Below, piece after piece: positions 22,891-31,037 of a stretch of DNA of 45,762 nt. The DNA is from Chloroflexota bacterium. Its GTDB lineage: Bacteria > Chloroflexota > Anaerolineae > UBA4142 > SHND01. The notes under the pieces were generated by a model. That model was not told the origin of the DNA. It saw nothing but the letters and a program-made list of their open reading frames with translations, and did not search any database. The translations under genes were made by a program, and so were the position numbers. The stretch's first letter is position 1; every line of letters starts with the position of its first letter. The stretch lies in assembly GCA_029778615.1 (NCBI GenBank), contig JAKOPZ010000167.1, positions 1-45,762 of the forward strand. The letters run 5' to 3'.

Positions 22891-25212
22891 CAACTGCATC
22901 TGTTCCTGCCCCTCCAACCACGGCGGGTCCAGACCCCACGTCAATTGAAATTCGGGGCGCGTCGCAAAATCTTCGCGCTGCAACATTTCCATCAACGGGA
23001 CGCGCAAAAATTCCCAGCCCGCGCGCGTCAACTCTTGGACGCGGCGCGGGTCGCGGCGCAATCGTTCGCGCGTCAATTCCACTTGCGTTTCGGGAATGAC
23101 GACGAGTCCGTGCAGCGGCGTCGCGCGCGCGGCAAGCAATTCCGCAAACTCTGCGCGCGGGCGGAACACAAACGCGTACGCGTCTTCGACAATCCTTTCT
23201 TGTTGGAGCGAACCGCGCGCCGACGCGGGAATAATTTTTTCCGCGCGCCAAATTAAATCAAAGCGTTCCGCGTTTTCCTTGACCACATAGCCAAGATGTT
23301 CACCCAACGCGTGCGCGAGCGCGCGCGCCCGCGTCAAGTCCGTCTCGACGTCCGGCGCGCGCCATTCCCAAAATCCGTCCGCGCAATTCGCGTGCGCCCG
23401 CGCGCAGATTTCCACCAGTTCAATTTCCGGCGTCAGCAGTCCGCCAAAGCGTTTCGCCAATTCATCTTCCAATTCATTCGCCGCAACGCGTCTGCGCGTT
23501 TGCAGCAGCGCGCGGGTCACGTTCTCTATCTGCACGGCAAACTCGCTTTGCTCTTCTTTACGCGCGATGCGCGCGGCACGACGCAGCCACACCACGCGCG
23601 TTTTGTCTTCCCAATGGTCAATCTCTTGCAGATACCCTTCTTTGAAACCCTCTTCCATGCGATGCCGCAAAAATTGAAAAGCGTTATCGCCTTGCCGATA
23701 TTTTGCCGCGAGCAATTGCGCCAAAACATTTTCGCGCGCGAGCTTGTCGAGTGCGGCGTGATGGAGCCACGAATACGCGAGCGGCTCACCGCGCGCGTCG
23801 AGAATGGCGCGCGCGGCATCGAGTGCCGTCGCGCGCACGTTCGACGCCAAAGTATTTCCGGACACCGTCTCAACCGACGCGTCCGCGCGCTGCCACACCA
23901 CTTGATAATCGCCGCGCAGTGCGCCCCATTCGGTCGCGTCGCGCGCACCGCGTTCGGGGCGAAATGCAAAATCTTCAAGCGCAAATTGCGGCGCTGCCGC
24001 AAGCATCAACGCCTCTATCATCGCGTGGCTCCCCGAAGGAAACGCGACGACAAGACGCGCCTCCGCGCGCGCAAGCTTTGCTGTATCCGCGAGCGCGTTC
24101 GTCAGCGCTTTGCCGTACCAGCCCCAACGTTGACTCTCCGGTTCCAAAAATACTTGGAGCGGGACAGCCGCGTTTTTTCCCAAAAGCCAGCGTGTCCACA
24201 AAAAAGACAATTCCCAAAAAATCGGGTCGAGGCGCGCAGGGCTCGATAGGATGAATGCCGCGCGCGCGTCTGCCGCGTTTTCTGCCAGATAACGCGCGCC
24301 GCCTTGACCGATAAACGCGGCGGGCGTGCGGCTCTCCAAGACCTGCGCGGGACTGGACGCGAGCCGCAGCGCGGGTGCGCGTTCGCCCAGCCCACGCGCC
24401 GCGTTTTCCAACGCGCGCCAAATATTGCATTCCACAAACTCGGACGGAATCTCGCGCGTGGGCAGCGCGTCGGGCGACGCGTAAAGCATTGTGCCGACGT
24501 CGAGCGCGTGGAGAAGGAGCGCGGCAAGAACATTCCGCGCGGCATCATCGCGAAACTCGGCGTCGAGTTTCTGCGAAATCGCGGCGAGCGCGTTGAGGTT
24601 GCGCGGCGAGTACAAATCGAGCAAACGCTTAAGCGTCGGTGTATTTGCCGGGTCATCGGCAAGCAGACGCTGCACCAGCAGATGATACGGCAGTCCGCGC
24701 GGCGCGGCATCCTGTGCGCGCTGACGGTCGGTTTCGGTCGCGTCGTCGCGGCATGTCCCGCACTGCGCGCACGTGTAAATTTTTTCGGCAAGCAGATTTT
24801 TGCCGTCACTGCGCCGCCAGACAAAATAGTCCGCGCTCACCGCGCCGCCGCAGCGCGCACAGAGCGTCATATACATTTTTTCCAACGCGGCGCGGAGAGT
24901 TTCCCCCTCTTTGCGCGTGTCGCCCAAGCGCGCCAGCGCCGCGCCGATTTCGCGCGCGTTGGGCAGAGTCGCTTGCACGCGCGTTGCCCATGCCACGAGC
25001 GGGTTGGAATCTACGGCGAGAATCCGCCGCCCGCGCAGTACCGCCGCGCGCACCACCGCGTCCGACGCGACAAACGGGTCAAGAATCAAATCGTTCGGCT
25101 GCGTGAACGTTTCGATAAAATGCGCGGCGACGTTTTCTGCCAGCGGCTGGCGGTGCGCCCGCAACAAATAAAATCGCGCATCGCGCGGCGGCACCAAAGC
25201 GCGTCCGTTCAT
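22885..25212 (-). CDS. Degenerate DNA-methylase-like protein with zinc ribbon
   Basis: A 775-aa protein related to the large zinc-ribbon adenine-specific DNA methylases (COG1743-like). The SAM-binding motif region LILDPFVASDAVVRAAVLRG followed by RRILAVDSNPLVAW is near residues 43-75. A zinc ribbon has Cys118/Cys121 and Cys148/Cys151. The position of catalytic motif IV, normally DPPY before a WELS-like helix, reads SSPARLDPIFWELSFLWTRW from residue 323, so the Asp and Tyr are missing. The C-terminal 250 residues are Arg/Ala-rich with no clear fold. It may bind DNA without methylating it or may be a family with another reaction. It stands alone, with no restriction nuclease beside it, and starts at ATG 25212. 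Confidence 0.65.
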   Translation of the reverse strand: MNGRALVPPRDARFYLLRAHRQPLAENVAAHFIETFTQPNDLILDPFVASDAVVRAAVLRGRRILAVDSNPLVAWATRVQATLPNAREIGAALARLGDTRKEGETLRAALEKMYMTLCARCGGAVSADYFVWRRSDGKNLLAEKIYTCAQCGTCRDDATETDRQRAQDAAPRGLPYHLLVQRLLADDPANTPTLKRLLDLYSPRNLNALAAISQKLDAEFRDDAARNVLAALLLHALDVGTMLYASPDALPTREIPSEFVECNIWRALENAARGLGERAPALRLASSPAQVLESRTPAAFIGQGGARYLAENAADARAAFILSSPARLDPIFWELSFLWTRWLLGKNAAVPLQVFLEPESQRWGWYGKALTNALADTAKLARAEARLVVAFPSGSHAMIEALMLAAAPQFALEDFAFRPERGARDATEWGALRGDYQVVWQRADASVETVSGNTLASNVRATALDAARAILDARGEPLAYSWLHHAALDKLARENVLAQLLAAKYRQGDNAFQFLRHRMEEGFKEGYLQEIDHWEDKTRVVWLRRAARIARKEEQSEFAVQIENVTRALLQTRRRVAANELEDELAKRFGGLLTPEIELVEICARAHANCADGFWEWRAPDVETDLTRARALAHALGEHLGYVVKENAERFDLIWRAEKIIPASARGSLQQERIVEDAYAFVFRPRAEFAELLAARATPLHGLVVIPETQVELTRERLRRDPRRVQELTRAGWEFLRVPLMEMLQREDFATRPEFQLTWGLDPPWLEGQEQMQLL

Positions 25213-25270
25213 GCAAAAAAGTATAGCACAGGGATTTTGTTTTGCCGTTTAATGGGGCGATTCAAGATCG

Positions 25271-25383
25271 CGTGCGATGCACTGCATCGCGACGCACAGC
25301 CAAGTGAACCTGCGTTCACCAAGCGCTGCAGACCGCTTTCGCCATACGTTGGGCGAACAGTGTTCGCAACGAATTGCGATTCG
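25271..25383. repeat. Array of five small hairpins
   Basis: Five different short inverted repeats follow each other within 113 bases: GCGATGC-ACT-GCATCGC (25274-25290, extended by CGT/ACG with one bulge), GTGAAC-CTGC-GTTCAC (25304-25319), AAGCG...CGCTT (25321-25338), GCGAACA-G-TGTTCGC (25353-25367) and CGAAT-TGCG-ATTCG (25370-25383). They lie in the 255-base gap between two divergent genes. The first is nearly the same as the inner stem at 17840-17856. No protein frame explains it. Confidence 0.65.
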
Positions 25384-25444
25384 CTTGGCAGATGCACTCC
25401 CAAACTGAACTGCGCCCCTGCGCCACCAATGCGCGTAAGCTTTG

Positions 25445-25453
25445 TGCTATAAT
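25445..25453 (+). promoter_or_regulatory. Extended -10 promoter for the HEAT-repeat gene
   Basis: TGCTATAAT ends 14 bases before ATG 25468, giving a leader of about 8 bases without a ribosome site. The same nonamer occurs at 8266 and 18633. Confidence 0.6.
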
Positions 25454-25467
25454 TTTGACTCAAGTGC

Positions 25468-26589
25468 ATGAATACTTTTGTGCAAAATCGAGCAGAAAAA
25501 ATGGTAATGAGTGGACGACCTGAAAAAATGTTTGATGCGGACTTTCGTTCCGCGCTGAAATATCTCGCAGGGGAGAAAGTCTCGCTTGCGCCGTCGCTGT
25601 TGTTTGCGTTTTCCGATGTTACGCGCGGCGAATTGCAAGAATTTGCCGAGGTGTGGCAAACGCTGCCCACCGACAGGCGCACGCGCATTTCGCAGGCGAT
25701 GATGGAACTTGCCGAAGAACGCATCGAAGCCGACTTTACGCGCATCTTTCGCTATTTGCTGGATGATGAAGACGCACCGGTGCGCGTGAACGCCATCAAT
25801 GGTTTGTGGGAAGACGAAGACCCCGCGCTGATTCGTCAATTTATCGGCGCGCTGCGGAGTGACCCCGACGCGCAGGTGCGCGCGGCGGCGGCGGAAGGTT
25901 TGGGACGCTTTCTTTTACTGTCCGAAACGAAACGCATTCCCGCGAGCGATGGCGACGAAATTCAAACTGCCTTGCTCGCCGTGATTCGCAATGGCGGCGA
26001 AGACCGTTTGGTGCGCCGCCGCGCGATGGAAGCGATTGCATATGTGGGCGATGAAACCGTGCGCAACATTGTCGCCGCCGCGTATGCGGACGATGATGCC
26101 AAGATGCGCGCGAGCGCGATTTTTGCGATGGGACGCAGCGCCGACCCGTACTGGAAACGCACCGTCGCGCAAGAATTGTATTCGCCCGACCCGCAAATTC
26201 GTTTTGAAGCGGCGCGCGCGGTGGGCGAATTGGAATTCAAAGCGGCAGTCCCGCGCTTGATTGAGCTTGCCGATGACCCGGACCGCGAAGTTTCGAGCGC
26301 AGCCATTACGTCGCTCGGCTTGATTGGCGGGAAACTGGCGCGGCAAGCGCTGACCACTATTATTGATGGCGAAGATGAAGTGGCGCGCGAAATCGCGCAG
26401 GACGCGTTGGATGAATTGGAATTTGCGAGCGGTTCAAACATGCTGCTGGTGGACATTGGTCTCGAAAGCGAAGAGGAAGCGCTGCTCGCCGAAGAGTTGG
26501 AAGATTTGGACGACGAATTTCAACAAGAAGATGACGAGCCGCGCGATTTATTGGACGATGGCGGCTTGAGTCCGCGCCGCCGCCGCTAA
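25468..26589 (+). CDS. HEAT-repeat protein with acidic C-terminus
   Basis: A 373-aa protein made largely of HEAT/PBS-lyase-type repeats between about residues 85 and 310. Recognisable units include DEDAPVRVNAINGLWE, DPDAQVRAAAAEGLGRF, DRLVRRRAMEAIAYVGDETV, DPQIRFEAARAVGELEF and DREVSSAAITSLGLIGG. The last 50 residues are very acidic (EEEALLAEELEDLDDEFQQE) and end in SPRRRR. Such proteins are protein-binding scaffolds; some relatives assist phycobilin attachment, but nothing here points to that. No signal peptide is present, so it is cytosolic. The terminator at 26612-26675 follows. Confidence 0.85.
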   Translation: MNTFVQNRAEKMVMSGRPEKMFDADFRSALKYLAGEKVSLAPSLLFAFSDVTRGELQEFAEVWQTLPTDRRTRISQAMMELAEERIEADFTRIFRYLLDDEDAPVRVNAINGLWEDEDPALIRQFIGALRSDPDAQVRAAAAEGLGRFLLLSETKRIPASDGDEIQTALLAVIRNGGEDRLVRRRAMEAIAYVGDETVRNIVAAAYADDDAKMRASAIFAMGRSADPYWKRTVAQELYSPDPQIRFEAARAVGELEFKAAVPRLIELADDPDREVSSAAITSLGLIGGKLARQALTTIIDGEDEVAREIAQDALDELEFASGSNMLLVDIGLESEEEALLAEELEDLDDEFQQEDDEPRDLLDDGGLSPRRRR

Positions 26590-26611
26590 CCTTCTCCGGT
26601 GCGCGAATCGA

Positions 26612-26680
26612 ACACCGCGAATCCATGTCACGCCACGCAAACGCGTTTTGTGTGCCGCTGCCGGATTCGCGGTGTCATTT
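26612..26680 (+). terminator. Long-loop terminator after the HEAT-repeat gene
   Basis: ACACCGCGAATCC (26612-26624) and GGATTCGCGGTGT (26663-26675) form a perfect 13-bp stem with a 38-base loop, followed by CATTTTTGG. An ATG at 26625 lies in the loop, so the CPBP start is placed downstream of it. Confidence 0.6.
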
Positions 26681-26696
26681 TTGGAACAAAATTTTT

Positions 26697-27455
26697 GTGG
26701 ATACAGTTCAAACCACACCCGCCGCGCCAAGCGAATCCGCGCGCGTGCCGCAATGGAGCGACTTGGTTTTGTATCTCGTCGTCGGCTTGGGCGGATTCTT
26801 TGGCGCGTCCCTGCTGGCGCGCCAATTTGTGCGCGCGGCTGAAATGACACTGCCGCTCAGTGTGTTGGCGTATGCGCTGAATATTCTTTTCTTTGCCGGC
26901 ACAGTGCTTGGCTTGGGCGCCGCGCGCGGCAAATTGGATTTGCGCGCCATCGGTTTTGTGCCGCCGCGCCTCGAGGCGAAATGGGTGTTCGGCGCGATTG
27001 CGATTTCGCTCGCGCTGCTGCCGCTGCGCGGCGTCATTGGTATTCTCGTGCAGTATCTCGCGGGTGGAAATTTGAGCGGACTGCAAAATCGAATGGATGT
27101 GATTGCGCCCGAAGGGTTCACGTGGCTCGGTTTTTTGGTCACGTTCGTCGGCGCGGGCATTCTCGTGCCGATCTCGGAAGAACTCTTTTTTCGCGGTGCG
27201 GTGTTTACGTGGTTTCGCGCGCGGTACAATTTTCCGATTGCGCTGCTCGCGAGTTCCCTCTTGTTTGCGTTGGGGCATTTCGACACCATCGGCGTCGTCG
27301 CGTCGAGTTTGGTATTGGCGCTTGCCAACGCGTATGTGTTTGAAAAAAGCAAAACGCTGTGGGCGCCGATTCTGATGCACATTACGACAAATTCGTTTGC
27401 GGTGTTGTTTATTTACGCCGCGCTGGCATTTGCGCCTGAATTTGCCAGACCTTGA
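26697..27455 (+). CDS. CPBP-family intramembrane metalloprotease
   Basis: A 252-aa multi-pass membrane protein with the CPBP (CAAX protease and bacteriocin-processing) motifs in order: EELFFRG with the glutamate pair and Arg, FALGHFD with the first His, and HITTN with the second His and Asn. Prokaryotic members process or sequester membrane-associated peptides and some give bacteriocin self-immunity; the substrate here is unknown. GTG 26697 is preferred because the longer frame from ATG 26625 begins inside the terminator loop. About six to seven helices are predicted by eye. The AEC transporter follows after a separate promoter. Confidence 0.85.
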   Translation: MDTVQTTPAAPSESARVPQWSDLVLYLVVGLGGFFGASLLARQFVRAAEMTLPLSVLAYALNILFFAGTVLGLGAARGKLDLRAIGFVPPRLEAKWVFGAIAISLALLPLRGVIGILVQYLAGGNLSGLQNRMDVIAPEGFTWLGFLVTFVGAGILVPISEELFFRGAVFTWFRARYNFPIALLASSLLFALGHFDTIGVVASSLVLALANAYVFEKSKTLWAPILMHITTNSFAVLFIYAALAFAPEFARP

Positions 27456-27493
27456 TACATTTGGCGCGTGATAGGAGCGTGATGAAAAGCTAT

Positions 27494-27522
27494 TTGACGC
27501 AGACGCGCGCCTCACGTACACT
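27494..27522 (+). promoter_or_regulatory. Promoter of the AEC transporter
   Basis: A -35 box TTGACG (27494-27499) and a -10 box TACACT (27517-27522) are spaced by 17 bases. The expected start of transcription (about 27529) is at the GTG start codon 27531, so the message is probably leaderless. Confidence 0.55.
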
Positions 27523-27530
27523 TGTTCGCT

Positions 27531-28460
27531 GTGAATTACACGTCCACGTTTTTCACCGCGCTCTTTACTATCGTCGTTCCCATCCTACTCGTCGCGGCAG
27601 TTGCCTTTGGCTTGGGCAAAGCGCACGTCGTGACCGAACAGCGTTCCTTTGCGCGCCTCTCGTTGTATTTTTTCAGCCCCGCGCTCGCGTTCAATTCGCT
27701 CGCGCGTTCGAGCATCAATGGGAATGATTTGATTGCGATTTTGGTCTTTGCGGTCTTGATGTTGGTCATTGTCGGCGGCATCGGTTTGGTCCTTGCGCGT
27801 GTGTTCAAGTTCGACCGCTTGCTGACCAGCGCGTTCTTGTTGAGCATTCTCTTTGTCAACGCGGGCAACTATGGCATTCCGTTCAATCAATTCGCGTTCG
27901 GCACCGACGGCGTCGCCCGCGCAGCAATTTACTTTACGGCAAATTCCGTCCTCGCCAACACTGTCGCGGTGTATATCGCCTCCGCAGGACATTCCGACAT
28001 GTGGAAATCGCTGCGGGCGGTTTTGAAAATGCCATTGGCATACGCGGCGCTATTGGGTTTGCTGTTCAACGCGCTGCATCTGAGATTGCCCCAACCTCTC
28101 TCGCGCGCCATCGAGCTTGCGGCAGCGGCGGCGCTGCCGGTCATGTTGGTCAATCTCGGGCTCGAACTTGCCCGCGCAAAATTGCGCGATTACGAGTGGC
28201 GTGTATTTCTCGCCACCGGTATCAAACTGCTCATTACGCCCGCGATTGCGCTGGGGCTCGCGGCGGCGATGGGACTGCAAGGACTGACGCGTTCCACTGC
28301 GGTCATCGAGGCATCCATGCCGACAGCGGTGATGGCATCGCTCATTGCAACCGAATTTCACGCGCGTTCGGATTTTGTCACGAGTGTTGTTTTTCTTTCG
28401 ACGCTGGGGAGCACCGTCACACTGACGGTGTTGCTTTTGATTTTGGGATACGCGGGCTGA
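27531..28460 (+). CDS. AEC family transporter
   Basis: A 309-aa integral membrane protein of the auxin efflux carrier family, with about ten helices. Family features are the N-terminal helix FTIVVPILLVAAVAFGLGK, FFSPALAFNSLARS, NAGNYGIPFNQFAFG with the conserved Asn-rich break in the middle of the helix, LPVMLVNLGLELAR, and the C-terminal EASMPTAVMASLIATEF. Bacterial members export malate, malonate or other small carboxylates; the substrate here is unknown. GTG 27531 fits the promoter; TTG 27522 is in frame upstream. The nuclease gene begins 7 bases after its stop codon, which suggests one operon. Confidence 0.88.
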   Translation: MNYTSTFFTALFTIVVPILLVAAVAFGLGKAHVVTEQRSFARLSLYFFSPALAFNSLARSSINGNDLIAILVFAVLMLVIVGGIGLVLARVFKFDRLLTSAFLLSILFVNAGNYGIPFNQFAFGTDGVARAAIYFTANSVLANTVAVYIASAGHSDMWKSLRAVLKMPLAYAALLGLLFNALHLRLPQPLSRAIELAAAAALPVMLVNLGLELARAKLRDYEWRVFLATGIKLLITPAIALGLAAAMGLQGLTRSTAVIEASMPTAVMASLIATEFHARSDFVTSVVFLSTLGSTVTLTVLLLILGYAG

Positions 28461-28467
28461 CGCACGA

Positions 28468-28998
28468 ATGGAATTCGTTCTCGTACTCGTTATAGTCTTG
28501 GCGGTGGTTGGCGCGTTTTTTTTGCGGCAACGCGGACGCGCCGCGCAAGCACAAACCGGCTTGCCGATTGACGCGCGCGTGGTGTATTCCGATACGGGCG
28601 CGTGGCAGCGCGTCGAGAAAGCGTTGTTCTCGCGGCGTTTTCGCTTGACGGGCAAACCCGATTACATTGTGCAGGATGAAACGGGCGCGATGATTCCGAT
28701 TGAGGTCAAACCCAATCGGACGGCACCGCAGCCGCGTCACTCGGACACGATGCAACTGATGGCGTATGGAATTTTGGTGGAGGAAAAATTTCGCGTGCGT
28801 CCCGCGTATGGCTTGTTAAAATATCGCGACGAGGTTTTTCAAATCGCGTTCACGGACGAACTGCGCGCGGAATTTTTTGAAATTTTACAAGAGATGCGCG
28901 CGGCGCGCCGTGCGAAACATGTCGCGCGCAGCCACGATGACCCAACCAAATGCCGCTATTGTGGGTATCGGCAAGAGTGTGACGAACGTTTAACGTAG
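28468..28998 (+). CDS. Membrane-tethered Cas4/Dna2-like PD-(D/E)XK protein
   Basis: A 176-aa protein with an N-terminal membrane helix (about 2-19) and a Cas4/Dna2-type nuclease core. The metal-binding residues are Asp65 in GKPDYI and Glu79-x-Lys81 in PIEVK, with the conserved Gln96 in MQLMAYG. Near the C-terminus Cys162, Cys165 and Cys171 (KCRYCGYRQEC) match three of the four Cas4 iron-sulfur ligands; the usual N-terminal cysteine is not seen. No cas gene or CRISPR array is in the window. It starts 7 bases after the AEC transporter. The membrane anchor would hold a DNA-cutting domain at the inner face; its role is not known. Confidence 0.8.
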   Translation: MEFVLVLVIVLAVVGAFFLRQRGRAAQAQTGLPIDARVVYSDTGAWQRVEKALFSRRFRLTGKPDYIVQDETGAMIPIEVKPNRTAPQPRHSDTMQLMAYGILVEEKFRVRPAYGLLKYRDEVFQIAFTDELRAEFFEILQEMRAARRAKHVARSHDDPTKCRYCGYRQECDERLT

Positions 28999-29031
28999 GA
29001 ATCGGGGTCGAAACAGCAGCAGCTTTTGTTT

Positions 29032-29748
29032 TTACCCCGGTTTAATTTCCCCAAACACCGGAATCCGGGCACCGGTAATCGCGCCGCCTTCTTCAGAACA
29101 TAAAAATAGCAACGTCGCCGCGACGTCTGCGGGTTTCACCCAGCCGCTGGTTTTGTTGGGCTGTTTCGCGCGCTCGGACGGCGTATCGAGCGAACGCACG
29201 AGTACGACATTCGCGGTGACGCCTTTGTCTTGTACTTCTTTTGCCACTGCCAGCGTCATCGTTTCGAGCGCGGCTTTGGCGGTGACATACGCGGAAATAT
29301 TGGGGGGGGGTGATTGCGTCAAGCCGGAGGAAACGGTGAGGATGCGTCCCCAACCGTTCGCGGTGAGCAGAGGTAAAAACGCCCGCATCGAATTGACTGC
29401 GGATAGCAAATTCATATCGAGCATTTCCTGCCAAACTTCGGCGGACGTTTCCTCAAAAGGCGCGCCGCGAAACGTACCCGCCGTGTGCAGCAAAATATCG
29501 GCGCGTCCAAATTTGGTCTTGACCATTTCGGCGAGTTCTTGCATTGCGGTCGCGCGCGACGCGTCCGCGACGCGCACGAACACACGCGTTTCTCGAAAAC
29601 CCAACGCTTGGTGCAAGCTGTCGAGCTTGTCTTGACGCGTGCCCACCAAGACCAATTTCACTCCGGCGTGTGCGAACGCTGCCGCAACGGCGGGTCCGAG
29701 CTGTCCGCTCGCGCCGATGAGGACGGCAACTTTGTTTGTCAATGCCAT
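29032..29748 (-). CDS. SDR family oxidoreductase
   Basis: A 238-aa short-chain dehydrogenase/reductase. The cofactor motif GASGQLG (12-18) opens the Rossmann fold. VSSGL supplies the catalytic Ser region and the active site YxxxK is YVTAK. The usual NNAG stretch reads LLHTAG. The C-terminal FLCSEEGGAITGARIPVFGE is normal for family members that use a NAD(P)H cofactor. The substrate is unknown. It is the last gene of the pentose-phosphate cluster, 24 bases after opcA, so it may use the NADPH made there. A run of eight G (29302-29309) lies in the coding sequence at the SPPPN codons. Confidence 0.88.
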   Translation of the reverse strand: MALTNKVAVLIGASGQLGPAVAAAFAHAGVKLVLVGTRQDKLDSLHQALGFRETRVFVRVADASRATAMQELAEMVKTKFGRADILLHTAGTFRGAPFEETSAEVWQEMLDMNLLSAVNSMRAFLPLLTANGWGRILTVSSGLTQSPPPNISAYVTAKAALETMTLAVAKEVQDKGVTANVVLVRSLDTPSERAKQPNKTSGWVKPADVAATLLFLCSEEGGAITGARIPVFGEIKPG

Positions 29749-29772
29749 ACGCGGAATAAAGAGGACGCGGGA

Positions 29773-30903
29773 TTATTCGCCGAACACCAATTCACCGAGC
29801 AGCACCAGCGCGCGGTGATAGTTGCGGTCACGACGCGGCGCGTCGAGTTCAGAGGTGATGACGTAACTTTCTTGCGGAAGGTTCAGCGTCAAACAGCGTT
29901 CCGAAAAACGGTTCAACGTCAATTCGCGAATATCCACAAATCCGCCGACGGCGCGTTTCGCCTGAAAGACCGCTTCGGGTAAATCGTCTTGCGTTTCAAT
30001 CCGCACCCCCGTTAATTCGCCGGGCAGACAATCACTCTGTTCGACGACGTTGATGTGCACTTGGAGCGTGCGTCCCGCTTTGGTGATAAAGTGCGCGCGG
30101 CGGGAGGTGCCTTCGCGTTGGTAGGAATGTGGCGCGGCGCGCCAACCGAGCACACTCGCGAACCACGCCATGAGCAACAATGCCGCGCTTTGATTGCCAT
30201 TCAAGCCGATGGAAAAATCAATTTCGAGACGCGAAATCTTTTCCAGATATTGGAGATTGGCGGGGTCGTCGAAAAAGCTCGCGATAATTTCGCGCCACGG
30301 ACGAATGCGCTGCCAATTGATATCGCCAAAGGAAACCGACGGATAATCGAGCCGCAGATGTGCGATGGTGTCGTTGACGCGCTCGGCGCGCGCCGTGAAA
30401 TGCTGCGAGTCGTACAAGATTTGGTCGCATTCACTGACGAGTGCGCGAAAGAGTTTGTCATCCAAATCGGGCTGTCCGCGCCAGTACAATACAAACGGCA
30501 GACCACTGACGCGCAAGCTCAACACCGCGCTCGGCAACGAATCGTACTGCGCGCCGCGCGGATAAAAAATGATTTCTTCGCCGACCAAACGCGACGGGTC
30601 GTCCGCGCGCGAGGTGTATGTAGACACACGCGTTTCCAGCCAGGCGTCTGCATCGGGGTCATGCTGCGCGATGAGAATAACGCGCGCGGGATGCGAATTG
30701 ACGATTTGCGCCATGAGCGGTGCGAGGTCGGTCGGGTCTTCGTTTTTGTCGCACAAGACGACGAGCGTCAAGGTGCACGCGCGCAGCGCCGCCGAGGGCA
30801 GCGCGTCGCCCGGCGCCTCCATTTCACGCAGCGCGCCCAATTCTTCTTCCACTTGTTTCAGCGGAACGACGCGAGGGGGTAGGTGGAGCATGTTCGGCAG
30901 CAT
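29773..30903 (-). CDS. opcA: Glucose-6-phosphate dehydrogenase assembly protein
   Basis: A 376-aa OpcA, the activator of glucose-6-phosphate dehydrogenase best known from cyanobacteria and actinobacteria. The N-terminal part has TLTLVVLCDKNEDPTDLAPL and SHPARVILIAQHDPD. The middle holds RLVGEEIIFYPRG, LPSAVLSLRVSGLPFVLYWR and LVSECDQILYDS, which are the conserved family blocks. The C-terminus resembles the Zwf-contacting part. It follows zwf in the same direction across a 183-base gap that contains the dispersed repeat copy B. This pairing fixes the assignment. No clear ribosome site precedes ATG 30903. Confidence 0.9.
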   Translation of the reverse strand: MLPNMLHLPPRVVPLKQVEEELGALREMEAPGDALPSAALRACTLTLVVLCDKNEDPTDLAPLMAQIVNSHPARVILIAQHDPDADAWLETRVSTYTSRADDPSRLVGEEIIFYPRGAQYDSLPSAVLSLRVSGLPFVLYWRGQPDLDDKLFRALVSECDQILYDSQHFTARAERVNDTIAHLRLDYPSVSFGDINWQRIRPWREIIASFFDDPANLQYLEKISRLEIDFSIGLNGNQSAALLLMAWFASVLGWRAAPHSYQREGTSRRAHFITKAGRTLQVHINVVEQSDCLPGELTGVRIETQDDLPEAVFQAKRAVGGFVDIRELTLNRFSERCLTLNLPQESYVITSELDAPRRDRNYHRALVLLGELVFGE

Positions 30904-30929
30904 TTTTGATTCAGGACTTTTGCTCAGAT

Positions 30930-31000
30930 GTCATTTCGAGCCGTCTTTGCGAGAAATCTCAGTGGTACAATGCAAGATTTCTCACTGCGTTCGAAATGAC
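30930..31000. repeat. Dispersed palindromic repeat, copy B
   Basis: GTCATTTCGAGC...GAGAAATCTC (30930-30960) is matched by AGATTTCTCACTGCGTTCGA followed by AATGAC (30975-31000). It corresponds to the element at 4243-4309, with a longer, divergent middle of the left arm. It lies between zwf and opcA. Confidence 0.7.
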
Positions 31001-31037
31001 AAGCGCAAGGCCTATGATTTTTAATTTATGTTTTCTA

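Noticed and set aside
25340-25360. GTTGGGC as an integron attC core site in the hairpin array
   Set aside because: It fits the GTTRRRY pattern, but no partner RYYYAAC site at the right distance, no integrase and no cassette array were found.
23296-25452. Long plus-strand frames (317 and 382 codons) opposite the methylase-like gene
   Set aside because: They are Arg-rich shadows produced by the CGCG-rich codons of the minus-strand gene; they have no ribosome site and no recognisable domain.
28468-28998. Cas4-like gene as sign of a CRISPR locus
   Set aside because: No repeat-spacer array and no other cas gene is visible in the window; the protein also has a membrane helix.
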